A DNA stretch of 64,000 bases from Puccinia triticina (taxonomy: Eukaryota; Basidiomycota; Pucciniomycetes; Pucciniales; Pucciniaceae): contig NC_070564.1 of the NCBI RefSeq assembly GCF_026914185.1, forward strand, positions 2,418,001 through 2,482,000, in the 5' to 3' direction. The translations under genes and the position numbers were made by a program. Under the pieces are notes generated by a model that was not told the origin of the DNA, searched no databases, and saw only the letters and a program-made list of their open reading frames with translations. The number at the start of each line of letters is the position of its first letter. Within the stretch, counting starts at the first letter, position 1. Positions 43,826 through 54,938 of this stretch are shown here, piece after piece.

Positions 43826-46800
43826 CTATTCTAAATCAATGACCGTCTTTCTGGTAGTTCTCCTGGGTACCTTTGCAATCCATTGGTCGCGGTTGATTTG
43901 GATTACCTCTTCCCACCCTTTGGCAGCTTCCGATCTGTACTTATACGAAGTCGCTATGTCAGGAGCTGGATAGATACTGCCGTCGAATATAAATGTATGA
44001 TAGTTTGCTTCTTCTTCTAAGAACAGCATAAAGATTGGGGGGTTTGTAGTCGGGGGATGTGAGAGTGGGAGGAAAGTTACTTTCATCTGATGAGAGATGT
44101 GGATTACCGGCCGGGAAAAAGTATCTGCCATGAGATCTCCATGTCGCGGGAAGGTCATCCAATAAGGGACTGGTGCCGGCGACTCCAAGAAGTTCAGCTT
44201 ATCCTTCAGTTTTTTGTGAGAGATCCCATCAGCGATCAAATTGAGGTATTTTGAATTATCATAGATTGGCTGGTTTTCCATCTCGGTTATCATTTCAAGT
44301 TGAATATCGCGCCAATCGCCACTCTTGCAGCCCATGCTTATTGCTGCTGCTTGAAAACCGTAGTGTCCATCACCATTGACATTGTGTGTTTTTGCTATTA
44401 GTTGTCTTACTGGGGCTGGAACAGTTCTCCAGTGTCTGTGTGCCTAAAAAAAGTTACAAAAGCATCAGTGAAGATCACATTGATTTACAATGTTAGAAAG
44501 AAATTCTTACCTGATTGAATTTCATCCATTCAAATCCAGAGCTGTTTTCTAGATCTCCGTCAGCATCACAAGGCTGGATGTCAGGATTCCCCTTGAACGG
44601 GACCGGTGATCCATCCTTTTCAATTGGGGCCGGTGAGACCTCCTTTTTGATGGTGGTGGCTTGCTTGGTTATAAGGTTGTCTAGATCCGTGAGACTTGCA
44701 TCAGAGCCATAGTCAGTAGATTCTGAGGTGCTTTTGTCCTCGGATGTATCAATCTGAACCTTTGTCTTTGTGGTTCTCTATATTCACAGATACAACAGGT
44801 CAGTGGCAATAGAGAGACAACCCTGTAGAATAGCTAAAAAACAGACTTCACCTTTGGGTTTTGCTTCACCGGAACTTTTACAGGCCTACCTCTCTTCTTT
44901 TGGGAAAGAGGGTTAACTGCCTTAGACTTTGCAGGTCAACCTCGTTTCTTCGGGGGTAGTTGATGCTCCCATGCCGAGGGATCGCGCTTCATAGACTTTT
45001 CGGGCTGTTTTGGTTTGTTTTTACTTCCTTTGGGACGTCCTTTGTGAGGTTGTTTTACCGGATCTTCAAGTCGCTTGAGAACATGGCTCTGATCAAGCAG
45101 CTTGCCAAAAATTGAAATGTAACGAGCTTTCTCGCTTGTGGGGAGCTTCTGGAATCGTTCGAAGACCGTTCCGAGAAACTCAGTCTCATAATCTTCATCA
45201 CAGGGCTTGCTTAGGTCCGGTGAGGTTAATTGCGGCAGAGGTTCAATCCCCTAGAAGAACCAAAACAAATAATTGCCAATTATTAACTGTCTGAAACAAA
45301 AAATGAACTTCAAACGAAGCTTACCGGAAGATCAATTAGGTGCCACTGTAGGTGGAAGTCTTCTTTCTTCACAACATCACCAGCTGCTTCCAGCGCTTTC
45401 AGCTTGTGGACACAGGGGATTCCCATGTATGACTCGTAACTGCAGTTGACACACTCATTTGTCTTCGTTGGCGAGAAATAGTTGCATAGGGCTTCCTTCA
45501 ATGCGTGATGTGATATCTGGCCCGAGAGTTGGTCTAACACATTAGGCAGGTTGTTGAGGTAGACGGTCTTCTGCGTGGCAGTGCTGATTAACATTTCATG
45601 AAGTTGGTGTTAAACCGCATCGTACATATCAGAGATTGTTGTCGACATTGCTTGTGTTGAACCTCGGAGGAATCTCTTGATGGCTGCATGGAGACTTTCG
45701 CATCGGGAAGTGTTCAGGTTTCCAAAGTAAAGAGTATCATTGAGAAGATATCACACAAAACAATTCTTCAAGGGGATCCAATTCTTGGTCAAGTAGTCCA
45801 TGACCTCAGGAGGACATAGCTTTGCCAGATTGGCAAAGTTATGTTGATACTGGGCCGCTGATTTCGACGCAATTAGAAAGTTCCAGACTTTGGTGAATGC
45901 CGGGTAAACTTCATTGCCAAGTTTCGACTGACAGTTTGCTCGCAGGTTCTTTCCGATGTGCCACTGACAAAGGAGGTTCCTCGCGGTAGGGAATACATCT
46001 TGGATTGCAGTCATCAACGCTTGTTCTTTGTCGGTCAGAATAACGGACGGGATATGCGGCGCCAGGGAAATCTTCAGCTGCTGCATAGCCCAGTGATAAT
46101 CGTCTTCTTGCTCTTGGGAAACAAAGCAGAAAGCAAATGTAAAGGATTTATTTGAAGAGTTGATTCCCACAATATGTAACAAAGGCATCTTGTACCTGTT
46201 TGTTTTATATGTTGCGTCCATTTGGATCATCCAGGGATGCTTCTTGGCGAGCTCGATCGATCCCGGAAGCGCAAAGAAGAGTGAATTGAGGTGCCCGTCT
46301 TTATCAGCTTTGACTCGGTATTCGAACTCCTTTTTCTTGAGGCACTCAATCACAGATTCCATTGCAGGTTTAGCTCCAAGAGATGCTTTATTGTCGCGAT
46401 AATTCTTGTTATAGATTGCGGTCAAGGGGACGTGAAACGGAGTTGAACTGCTGTTACGAAGAGCGGTCTGTATTTTCAAAGGCCTGACACCGGCGGCGGT
46501 AAGCTTTGATATCTCCGAGGCCTGATCTTTGGTGTAACGGGGTATCAGAAGGACCGTGGTTGTGCTGGGGGTTCTTCACTTTCAAGGCCCACAAGCCAGA
46601 CGATTCTAGAGTTGCAGTCAATCTGAAAGGACAGCTGATCTTCGTGGAACTCATAGTTTGGGCCTTCGCAGGAACGTTGGCGCGGTGACCACGGTACTTT
46701 CCAGAGCAATCACATTGGAACGTGATTTTCATCTTGCCTTGAGAAAAAGCAGAGTTAGCGGTTGCAATCGCAAAGCCGTGGTGAAAGGCCCAGTTCTGTA

Positions 46801-46909
46801 TACTTTCCTTCAGCTCTTCCTTGCTTTGGCAGGTCTGTTCGGGAGGAGGAGCAATGATCGGAAATGTATCTTGTATATTATCCTCAATTGCGGTAGCCGG
46901 AACTGCCAT
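43826..46909 (-). pseudogene. MULE transposase with SWIM and OTU-like parts, disrupted
   Basis: Order on the minus strand: a FAR1-type DNA-binding region at 46454-46909 (CDCSGKYRGH, CPFRL, NPQHNHGPSD). The frame then shifts near 46540. The MULE domain is at 45751-46479 (MIQMDATYKTN, VILTDKEQALM, CQWHIGKNLRA). Two stops follow, near 45755 and 45616. A SWIM finger lies at 45310-45594 (CVNCSYESYMGIPCVHK). AT-hook-like KKRGRPVK is near 44900. The end at 43826-44400 is OTU-like with NGDGHYGFQAAA; OTU proteases carry DGxC there, so the catalytic Cys appears replaced by Tyr. FAR1/MULE/SWIM is a known combination; the OTU-like end is less common. Not functional as it stands. Confidence 0.88.
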
Positions 46910-47186
46910 GGGAGTCTCCGCAACAGCTGTCGGATTCAGAGTGGTCGAAATTGCTGGTGGTGTTTCTAGAGGGGCTGGGGTTGGGGTTTTGTTCTGGTTG
47001 GTCTTTTTTGGATGGGCTTGTTGTCTTTGGATGTTTTGATGGACAAGTCTGGAAAAAATTCTCTTTACTAGTCAGGTGCGCAAAGTGATAGCGGGCCACA
47101 ATCACCTGCGCACAGGAAATTATTGTTATGGGGGACCCCGTGTGCAAAGTGTTTTTGGGGGAAGCTTGTGGTGCGCACGGAGGCCG

Positions 47187-47677
47187 CAACACTGGGTCGC
47201 TACGCTACGCTACGCTACGCTACGCTACGCTATTTCAGCGCTACGCGTTAGCGTAGCGGCAAAAAGCGCCCCTCTATTTTGCATAGCGTTAGCGCGCTGT
47301 TAGCGCCGCTACGCTGCGCTAATTTTCAGCGGCGCTAACAGCGCACCAATTCTTTGTTAGCGTTAGCGCGCCGCTACAGTCGCTACGCTACGCTGCGCTG
47401 CGCTACAGCGCTTTTAGCGGAAAAATGCCCTTTTTTCCCGCTAAAGGCGCTGTAGCGCAGCGTAGCGCGCGCTCTTTTGCGCCCTGCATGTGTAGCGTTA
47501 GCGCAATTGCGCGCATCTGCGCTAACGCTACGCTATCAGCTAAAATAGCTGCGCACCGCGTGCGCGTAGCGTTAGCGCATATGCGTGCAATTGCGCTAAC
47601 GCTACGCTAAAAAATAGCGCATTTGCGCTGCGCTACGCTACGCTAACCGCTATGGTTAGCGTAGCGACCCAGTGTTG
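47187..47677. mobile_element. hAT-like GCTACGCTA-repeat element, copy 1
   Basis: A 491-bp element with inverted ends CAACACTGGGTCGCTACGC. The whole interior consists of GCTACGCTA/TAGCGTTAGCG-type simple sequence that can fold extensively. CGGAGG flanks both sides (47178-47183 and 47678-47683), possibly an 8-bp duplication with later changes. It sits in the MULE right end. Confidence 0.8.
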
Positions 47678-47771
47678 CGGAGGGGGGTTCGATGTCAGGC
47701 GATGTTGAGTCAACAGGGATTCCCGTGCGCAACGAGTTTTACGCCGTGCGCAAAGTAAATCCAAAAATATA

Positions 47772-48985
47772 AAGTACATATATTTTAATATTGATATTAA
47801 TCTTTAAACTAATGAGTATTGGAAATATACTCCGGGTGAATAATAAAATTCACCCGCGTGCGCGAGTTACACCTGTCACGGACATTTAAGTGACAGGTGT
47901 CAAATGTCCGATAACTTTTGAGAACCAAGAGATTCTCCCCAATTAAGATCTTCTCAACAACTACTGTCCCATCTGATTTTGCAAGCATCTCGATATTATC
48001 CGCCCCATCAGAGCTCGCGAGTAATAAACTATTGAAATCGACTGCCGCCCCATAAAAAATAGATATCAAGACAAACTGAAAACACTAGCCACTGAGGATA
48101 AGATATTTAAAGAGGTCAGTCTTGACTCATTTTTCTTTCTCCTCAGCTTAAGACAACCCAACAAGATTCTAACTACTTCTTTGACTCAAACCATCATCAG
48201 ATTCCAATTGATCAAGTTGTCATATCTTTGCCATCTCTAGCCAGCTCTGACTCTAAGTGTGATCCAATATTGGGAAGGTTTCTTACTAGTAAGTAATTAC
48301 CCTTCTGTTATTCATCGCCCTTTTCCTATATTTCACTGGGAACCAAACTATCCCTGCACAGCAGGCCCCAGTTATCCTTGGAGGGATCTAAACAACACCT
48401 GCTTGCAGGCCCCTCCTTAAAAATATTTCTTTCAATTTTATTTCTTAGAAACAAAACAAACAAAACATATTCCTTTTTCCATATTATCACCCAGTGTAGC
48501 TAGAGGAGCGTAGCTCTTGGCATCACTGAGGCTGACACTTGTACTGTTTCACTTACAATTCTCATGCAAGTTTGTGGACCTACACTTGGCAGGACCCAGG
48601 CAAGTCTCTACTAAGCCTGCTTGTGTAGTACATAGCAAAAAGTGATTTTTTTTAGAAATGTTGCTGGTGCAGATGGCTAGATACATGTTAGATTGGGGGT
48701 GGAAAGAAGATATGATACTTGTGTGCCTCAAATCCTTTTTGGATGTTTGAGATTGAAAAATTAAAATACCCTTGGGTAGCATGTGGCAGCCTGAGGCATA
48801 CACCTAGCAAGAAATTACATATATTGGTGTAAATTTTTAACAAGCATGGTTAGTTCAAGGCTGCACATATTACACTACAGTTAGATTTGTAGCTTTGGAA
48901 TTTAGCAGTTTTTGTGGCCGCTACACTATCATACATTGTGTTAAAACTAACAATGCATTTTGCAGACACTTAGCAGAAAATGATT
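47772..48985. other. Intergenic, no gene recognised
   Basis: A small inverted repeat with ACCTGTCAC/GTGACAGGT lies at 47871-47900. Nothing coding was seen. Confidence 0.4.
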
Positions 48986-49074
48986 GACTTGGGCAGGATT
49001 TGAACCAGCAACCTTAGCTTGAAGCTAAGACACTATACTAGACGTGCTGCCTTTACCAACTAGGCTCCCAAGTC
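48986..49074 (-). tRNA. tRNA-like sequence, probably tRNA-derived relic
   Basis: An 89-nt segment has a perfect 7-bp acceptor pair (GACTTGG/CCAAGTC), a 4-bp D stem GCCT/AGGC with loop AGTTGGTAA, and a B-box GGTTCAAATCC in a T arm with one mismatch. A box and B box of RNA polymerase III are thus present. The anticodon arm folds poorly, while a strong CTTAG/CTAAG hairpin with loop CTTCAAG sits where a long variable arm would be. The identity cannot be assigned. A tRNA-derived repeat is more likely than a working tRNA. Confidence 0.5.
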
Positions 49075-49234
49075 CATGCCTGATGTGTTGATTTTGACCA
49101 CTGAGGATTACAACATTTCAGCACATTGTAGTACACCTGCAGCTAGAAATGGCCCCGCCACACCTGGGTACCCGCACCTTTTTTTTTGGCAAAATCAGAC
49201 ACCCGCACCCGCACCCGCACCCGCGGAGTGGGTC

Positions 49235-49573
49235 TGTAAGAGGCACTGAATCTGCACATTACAGTCCGGCGGTGGGTCAGCTCTCACGTGTTGGTCCCGG
49301 GTCTCCAATCTTGGTGTGAATTGCTAATCATGCTGACTAAACTGCACAATACAGTCCGGCGGTGGGTCAGCTCTCACGTGTCGGTCCCGGGTCTCCAATC
49401 TTGTTGAGGAAAGAGAGAGGACACCGGGCACATGAGGCCGGAACTATATGTGCGCGTCGGTGACAGTTAAGGTTGGTACCTGTCACCAACTAGGTTGGAA
49501 TCTATGTACATAATGGTGAAGTACATAGATACTAAAGTCAAGTTTTTGCATAAGTGCATACCCAAATCTAACA
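49235..49573 (-). repeat. Solo copia LTR 1
   Basis: 339 bp; in element orientation it starts TGTTAGATTTGGG. It has the same two-block layout as the full copia LTRs, with CCGGGTCTCCAATCTTG twice. GGGTC flanks both sides (49230-49234 and 49574-49578), proof of an insertion followed by LTR-LTR loss. Confidence 0.93.
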
Positions 49574-49621
49574 GGGTCAGACTCCAGAGCGGGTACCTGC
49601 AGGTACCTGCCCCTCAAAATT

Positions 49622-49885
49622 GACCGGAAGGATCCCTTCCAGTCAAAGAGGTCAAAAAACCTCTTTGACCGGAGGGATTCCTTCTGGTAAAAGGGGTTCT
49701 GTAGCCTCTTTGACTGGAAGGAATCCTTCCGGTCAAAGAGGTTTTGTCTCTTTGACTAGAAGGAATCCTTCCGGTCAAAGAGGTTTTGTCTCTTTGACTG
49801 GAAGGAATCCTTCCGGTCAAAGAGGTTTTGTCTCTTTGACTGGAAGGAATCCTTCTGGTCAAAGAGGTTTTATAACCTCTTCAAC
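49622..49885. repeat. Tandem array of palindromic units
   Basis: Units of about 41-43 bp; each is itself a palindrome around GGAAGGAATCCTTCC flanked by CTCTTTGAC and GTCAAAGAGG, linked by GTTTTGT. About six units; further partial units lie at 50040-50145. The array lies inside MULE-like element 1. Confidence 0.9.
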
Positions 49886-50355
49886 TGGAAGGGCAGCAAG
49901 ATTGCCAAAACAGAAAACCTCTGTTGATTGTTGTTACTGGTCAGAAACTCAAGAAAGGGTTTGCTTTGCTTACCTAACTCCACAGATTTTGAGGTTCACA
50001 GCACCCTCCTCAGCTTGTGAGCAGAGGGCAAGCCTTCCAGTTGAAGAGTTTCAAAACATCTTTGACCGGAAGGAATCCTTCTAGTCGAAGAGGTTGAATC
50101 CTTCTAGTCAAAGAGGTTACAAAACCTCTTTAACCGGAAGGAAGGCTTTCCCAGTCCTTCTTGTCGTCATGGCAGCCGCCACCTGCCCAAACAAGAGCAG
50201 GTACCCGATAGAATACCCGGGTACCCACTTAATTTCTCCCAGAAATCCAGCATCCGCACCCAAACACGCACACGCTGGCGGGTACCCGCCAACCATGGGC
50301 GGGTACCGGCCAGCGGATAGCAGGTACCTGCGACGGGTTTGTTGGGGCCATCTCT

Positions 50356-51551
50356 ACCTGCAGCTACAATTACAGCTACAAAGTGTTTGAAAAACAAGTG
50401 CATCTTTAGCTGCAAATGACAACTAATTAGCTGTAGCAGTCAGCTAATTATCTGTAATTTAGTGTTAGAGGAGCTTAGCGGTTTGACATTACAGCTAAAT
50501 CTAACAGCCTGAAAGCTTGAAAACTATTAGCTACATTTAATTTTTAGCAGAGCTAACATAATCCAGTGTGATATGTGTGTTCTTGGTTAGATCTTCCAGC
50601 TAATCTCACTTTGTCAAGATCCTTAGAAAGCTCTCCCTATCTGATGGAATTTGCATGAGGCAGAGGAGAAAAAGTCAGATCAACAGCATCAGCAGGCCTC
50701 TGATTAGTATTTCTAGCCTGTAAACATTAATTTTTGTGAATCTGATGTTATTGTTCAACTGGTTTGAGAAAATAAGAAATTACATTTTGACAAAGTTGCA
50801 CAACCCTGAAGAAGATTCACAGATGAGAGAGTTCAGCAAGATGATAAAATTGATATAAAACTTAATATCTTTCCTGGGTTTGTTTTTGGACAATAAAAGT
50901 TAAACTGTCCAGGATTATAAGAGAGGCTGCAATTCTCAACCCCAAATTGTCAAGAATTTGTGAAAAGAGGCTATAGGATAACTTGTCAATTTCCCTCAAG
51001 GATTTTGCCGGAAAACCCCTGAGAGGAAGTCAGTCAAGTAGCCTCTCCAAACCCAGAATAGATCAGACATTCTTTGGGAGCAAGAGGCTGTTTGTTGCAA
51101 AGGGATCTTGGTGTTGGTTGCTGAACCCAAAAAAGTCTAGTGTGTCCTGAAATAAGGAAGACTTCCCCTCAACTTTACAGGGGGCTACAGAGTCAGATCT
51201 GCAGCATCTGGGACTGGATTCCCCCGCAGAAATCTACATTGGAGGCTACAGATCTGGCTCTGTAGGGGGTTGCAGAAACAAAGTGAAGTCTTTCAAATGT
51301 TCCTTGATCAGGTTGTTCAAGCATGCAAGGAACTTTCTGAGAATCAAAGATTGAATTTCCTTTGGATCTCTTTGGATGTTCAATATCTTCAAGCGAGCCA
51401 AAAAAAATCATCCCGTTTTTTTCCTACACAATAAAGAGTTAGTCTGATAGTCAGAATGGATGAAAGCCAGGGTGAGTGCAATCTGAGAGCAGCTAATTAA
51501 ACACCTACCTGACCCATTACGAACCAACAGAAGAATTTATATCAACCAAAG
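50356..51551. other. Intergenic with a fold-back fragment
   Basis: 51162-51285 resembles the middle of the 41722-42206 fold-back element. The remainder shows repeated AGCTGTAATTTAG/AGCTACA words near 50360-50550 and no coding signal. The last about 100 bp should hold the promoter of the ATPase gene. Confidence 0.45.
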
Positions 51552-54500
51552 ATGTCCTTGACAGTCTTGCGGCGTTTGATGATCACCAGGGCTTCGAGGA
51601 AGAGGGCGGCTGGACGGACACTATGGCCGACAGCGATCCAGTCTCGCAGCTTCTTTGGGATCGGCGAGATTATTGGAATCTTGGCCAATGTGCGTATTCT
51701 ATCAGTTTCTTAGAAAGGTCGCTGTCATGAAAGCTTTTGCTCCTCGCCTGACATCCACTCATTTTGGGCTGTTTGTCTGTAGCCCGGCGAAACCGTCAGA
51801 TCGTTGGCTGAGTCGAAGCGGCTGTTAGAAGAGACTCGGGCGGAGATGTTGGAACAGAAGGAAAGGGATTCAAGTGGGCAATCTTCCTGACTATAGACAT
51901 TACAATTCTTAATGGATCTGGGTTGACAGTCTCCTTCGTTTTCTTGTCCGTTTGAATAGTTCCACCCAAGCATACTTTCTCCCCTCTCCCGGGTCTTCAG
52001 TATCGAGAGCAGGAGGTCAAGGTCTTGAAGACTTGTCTGAGCTCGATCCCAGTCAGTCCAATCAAAACCACCTGCAAATCTCCTAAACATGGCAGCTTGG
52101 AAGTCATCATCAACAAATCAATGTTTGCCTTACTTCCCGCCTCCAGAACTTCACCGTCATCTTTGGTGGCACGAGCGTCGGCAAGACCGCGCTACTGAGA
52201 CAGGTGAAGTAATTTGACCAAGTCCATCTTGTCCGATTTGTCACAATCTCGCTAATTTTTTCGGATGGATCGGATCATAAACTTCGCTCACTAGGTTCTC
52301 ACCGACGAACGATATCATGTGATCCACTTCGATCTGAGGATGGCCGGCTTTGCAGACGTTTCATCCTTGTTCTTGTACGTGGATCCTTTTACCACTGATG
52401 TCATCATCGAGATAGGGAACGGGGACCTTAATTTTGTTCTGGTTTGACAACATCCAAATAGTTCGTTTTCTTGGCAAATGGAGCAGTATTTCGTCAGTCT
52501 GGCAAGCCGGTTAGAAGGCTACGACCCATTTGAGAAAGAAGCATTAGCCTTCAAGGTGAGTGTTCAAATCAAAGCTCTTTGAATAACTACAACCTATGCT
52601 AAACTCTGTTGGGGTTTTCATCCATCTGCTCCTTAGCACCTGCGACTGGATACCCAACGGAGGATAGAGAAAAATGGGCCGCCAGTCAAGACCTCGGATA
52701 TTGCCCATCTTCTGGAAATCTTCCAAAGCTGTTTGCTGAAGGTAATTTCCCGGAGCCCAGTCCCAACCTGAATCATTCCCTACAGGTGCTTCCAGATTCT
52801 GAATCCAATGATTATTCTGTTTTGCTTTGTTAAACCGGACGAAGTATTGGGAATTTGTCCCAGCCAATCCGGAAGAAGAAGAGCAAGACAAAGAGAGTAT
52901 CCGGAACAAGCCAGTCAAAGAATGGGAAAGGAAGAAGATGAAAGACGTACAAGACCGAGTGAAGCAAGAGATGAGTTGGTCGGGCCATGCCCAAAGCTTC
53001 CCGGTAGACCCGAAAAAACCTGAAGTCAAAGGCATCGAGGCTAGTAGATCGGTCGAGTTTGTCGAGCCATCCGATCATCAATCGCCCCCACAGGAGGGCA
53101 AGAATCTCAACGAATCCGGAAGTGAAAACGATCCTCAGGAGGAGTCTTGGAAGCCGCCGACCAAGTTGATCCCAGTCTTGTCAGTCATCATTCTTATCTA
53201 TGCACCATAAGCGCTCCTGAATTACCTCAGCAGTTGATCCCTTTTCCCCCTAGCTTCATCGATGAGGTACGAACAGACATCTGCCATCTTGAATTCTCTT
53301 TCTCTTACGAGTCACGTGAAAAAAATGTACTGAGTTCATGAATTCTCATTAGGCGCATAAGTTACCGGCGTTAATCAAGGATCAAGAAACGATGAAATGC
53401 ATCCTCGACGGTCTTTTAGTACTGACGAAACAGGGTGCAGTCTCCACCGCCTTCTTTTTAATCATAAAAACAACGACAGACCAAGCTGAAGGTATTTTTT
53501 CTTCTTTTCAGACCGTTTGTGCCATGTGATCAACGCGACCTCGGACCCGTTCTACATGAACTGGCTAAGGAAGATGAACGTCCTGACGCATTGTACAATC
53601 ATCACGATTGGCGACCCGCCCAAGAAAGAAGCCCAAGAGTACTTCAATGAAAACCTGCTGAACACGCTTCAGAAGAAGCTCGATCAGCAGCCGATCTGCG
53701 ATTCGCGCGACCACCGCTCCGGGAACCTCGTCCTGAAACACCAGGCCTCTGATCAGCATTCTCAAGCCTCTGACCACGATCCATCGGCCGCTTATGAACT
53801 CGGGTTCGACCTGATTTACGACACGTTTGGCGGAAAGCTGGCTCATTTGCAAGGCTTCGTGGGCGATTACTGTAAAAAATTGGACCTTTTGCATCGACAA
53901 TTCCCGGATACTTATCTATTTTGCTTGGCATGCTCTTTTTTACCCATGCAGTGAATTCGGGGGGCAAGTTGCGGCCAAAGCAGTCTTCGCCCTTCCTCCA
54001 AGCCTACGCCTTACTCCAATACCACCTCGTCACCCCGCAAAATCTGCCGCCCGACAGCGCGCGCTTGGCGGGCACGATCTCGGCACACTTGTACCGGCAG
54101 CAAGATCCCATGAGAGAGGTTAAAGATCCATTAATGATGGACCGAATGCCAGGCGGAGAGGGGGGCGAGAAATTCGAAGCCAAGACGCTGTTATACGTGA
54201 TTTCGAAGTTCACGACTTTCGAGGTGGACCGGTCGACGGGCCAGATTGTTCTCGAAGTGGAAGAGGACAGCAAAGGTGGGAGGGGTTCCTCTAAGCCGAA
54301 TGAAGGCGCCGTCGATCCGCCGATCTCGCCGAGTGTGCCCAAGCCCTCTTCGGCCCAGCCGACGTGCTCGTATTTCCGGCTGAGCCGAGAGATCGGCGTC
54401 CAATCGGTCGACCATCTCGTCCGGAACCGCATCCTCGACCTCCGCTGGACGCCTCCCGTCTCCCCCGACCCCCCCATCGACCAGAACCAGGTCGCCGCTT

Positions 54501-54616
54501 CTGCACCCGCCCACCTCGCTGACGTCGAGCCGGTCGTGCTGCCCATAAGTCCCGTCATGAGAGCCGCTATGCAGGCCGTCTTAGAACAGCATCTGCATGA
54601 AAATCTGCTCGCATAG
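51552..54616 (+). CDS. P-loop ATPase (ATPase_2-like), probably mitochondrial, 12 exons
   Basis: Exons: 51552-51689, 51783-51873, 51960-52051, 52147-52203, 52295-52374, 52462-52555, 52637-52741, 52845-53179, 53254-53266, 53353-53434, 53512-53871 and 53952-54616 (2112 nt, 703 aa, frame closes). The N-terminus is Arg-rich without acidic residues (MSLTVLRRLMITRASRKRAA), a typical mitochondrial presequence. Walker A is VIFGGTSVGKTALL (about 111-124). Walker B is FFIDEAHKLP (about 331); a 13-nt microexon encodes its FIDE. A sensor-like NATSDPF follows at about 370. An acidic insert lies before Walker B (PANPEEEEQDKES). The arrangement YREQEVKVL before Walker A fits the ATPase_2/STAND-like family; substrate unknown. 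Exon 2-3 boundaries are the least certain (donor GTGGGC). Confidence 0.82.
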
Positions 54617-54737
54617 CTCTTGGCTGTATCTTCATTTGGGGTTCGGATGCGCTAGTGGGCTTGGGTGTAAAATGTGTATTTTTGATGTATTCACATAGAG
54701 CTCCGGAGCTTTCGGGGTTCGGGGCAACCACATAATA

Positions 54738-54938
54738 GGGGGGTTCAAGATTGAAATTTACAATACTTTGGGACACATTTTAAGGTGTTTATGGACATTT
54801 TTTTTAAAAAAGTTGATAAATTGCACTTATTGATCAGTATCACCTACTGCTGTGCATTTTCCCAAAATTTTAAAATTTTGTTCATAAAGGCCTTGAATTT
54901 GGCTCCAAAATTTAGAAAAATTCAATTGTGAACCCCCC
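54738..54938. mobile_element. Stowaway-like MITE, copy 2 (TA target duplication)
   Basis: 201 bp, ends GGGGGGTTCAAGATTGAA and TTCAATTGTGAACCCCCC, flanked by TA (54736-54737 and 54939-54940). Same family and same orientation as 11194-11392. It lies about 120 bp after the ATPase stop codon, in the likely 3' UTR. Confidence 0.9.

Larger units (their letters stand above)
43405..47762 (-). mobile_element. Autonomous-type MULE (Mutator-like) element, decayed
   Basis: Terminal inverted repeats of about 90 nt start GGATTTACTTTGCGCACGG (left 43406) and end with the reverse complement (right 47762). AAAAATATA (9 bp) flanks both sides (43396-43404 and 47763-47771), the usual MULE duplication length. 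A transposase gene lies inside on the minus strand. A hAT-like repeat element has inserted into the right part (47187-47677); removing it and its flanking duplication rejoins GCGCACGG to AGGGGGGTT as in the left repeat. Confidence 0.93.
49146..50355. mobile_element. Non-autonomous MULE-like element 1 (11-bp target duplication)
   Basis: Ends AAATGGCCCC (left) and GGGGCCATCT (right) are inverted. ACCTGCAGCTA is duplicated at 49135-49145 and 50356-50366. Subterminal regions are rich in GGGTACC and ACCCGCACCC motifs, as in element 2 (55826-57481). Inside are a solo copia LTR (49235-49573) and an array of palindromic units. No transposase. Confidence 0.88.

Noticed and set aside
47425..47610. Similar short frames in the two GCTACGCTA elements
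   Set aside because: The repeated words alone create the frame in both; no start context or known family.
49620..50140. CRISPR-like look of the regular repeat array
   Set aside because: Units are palindromes without unique spacers, inside a eukaryotic transposable element, and no cas genes exist.
54004..54558. 184-codon minus-strand frame opposite the ATPase last exon
   Set aside because: Antisense shadow; the plus strand has the conserved protein.
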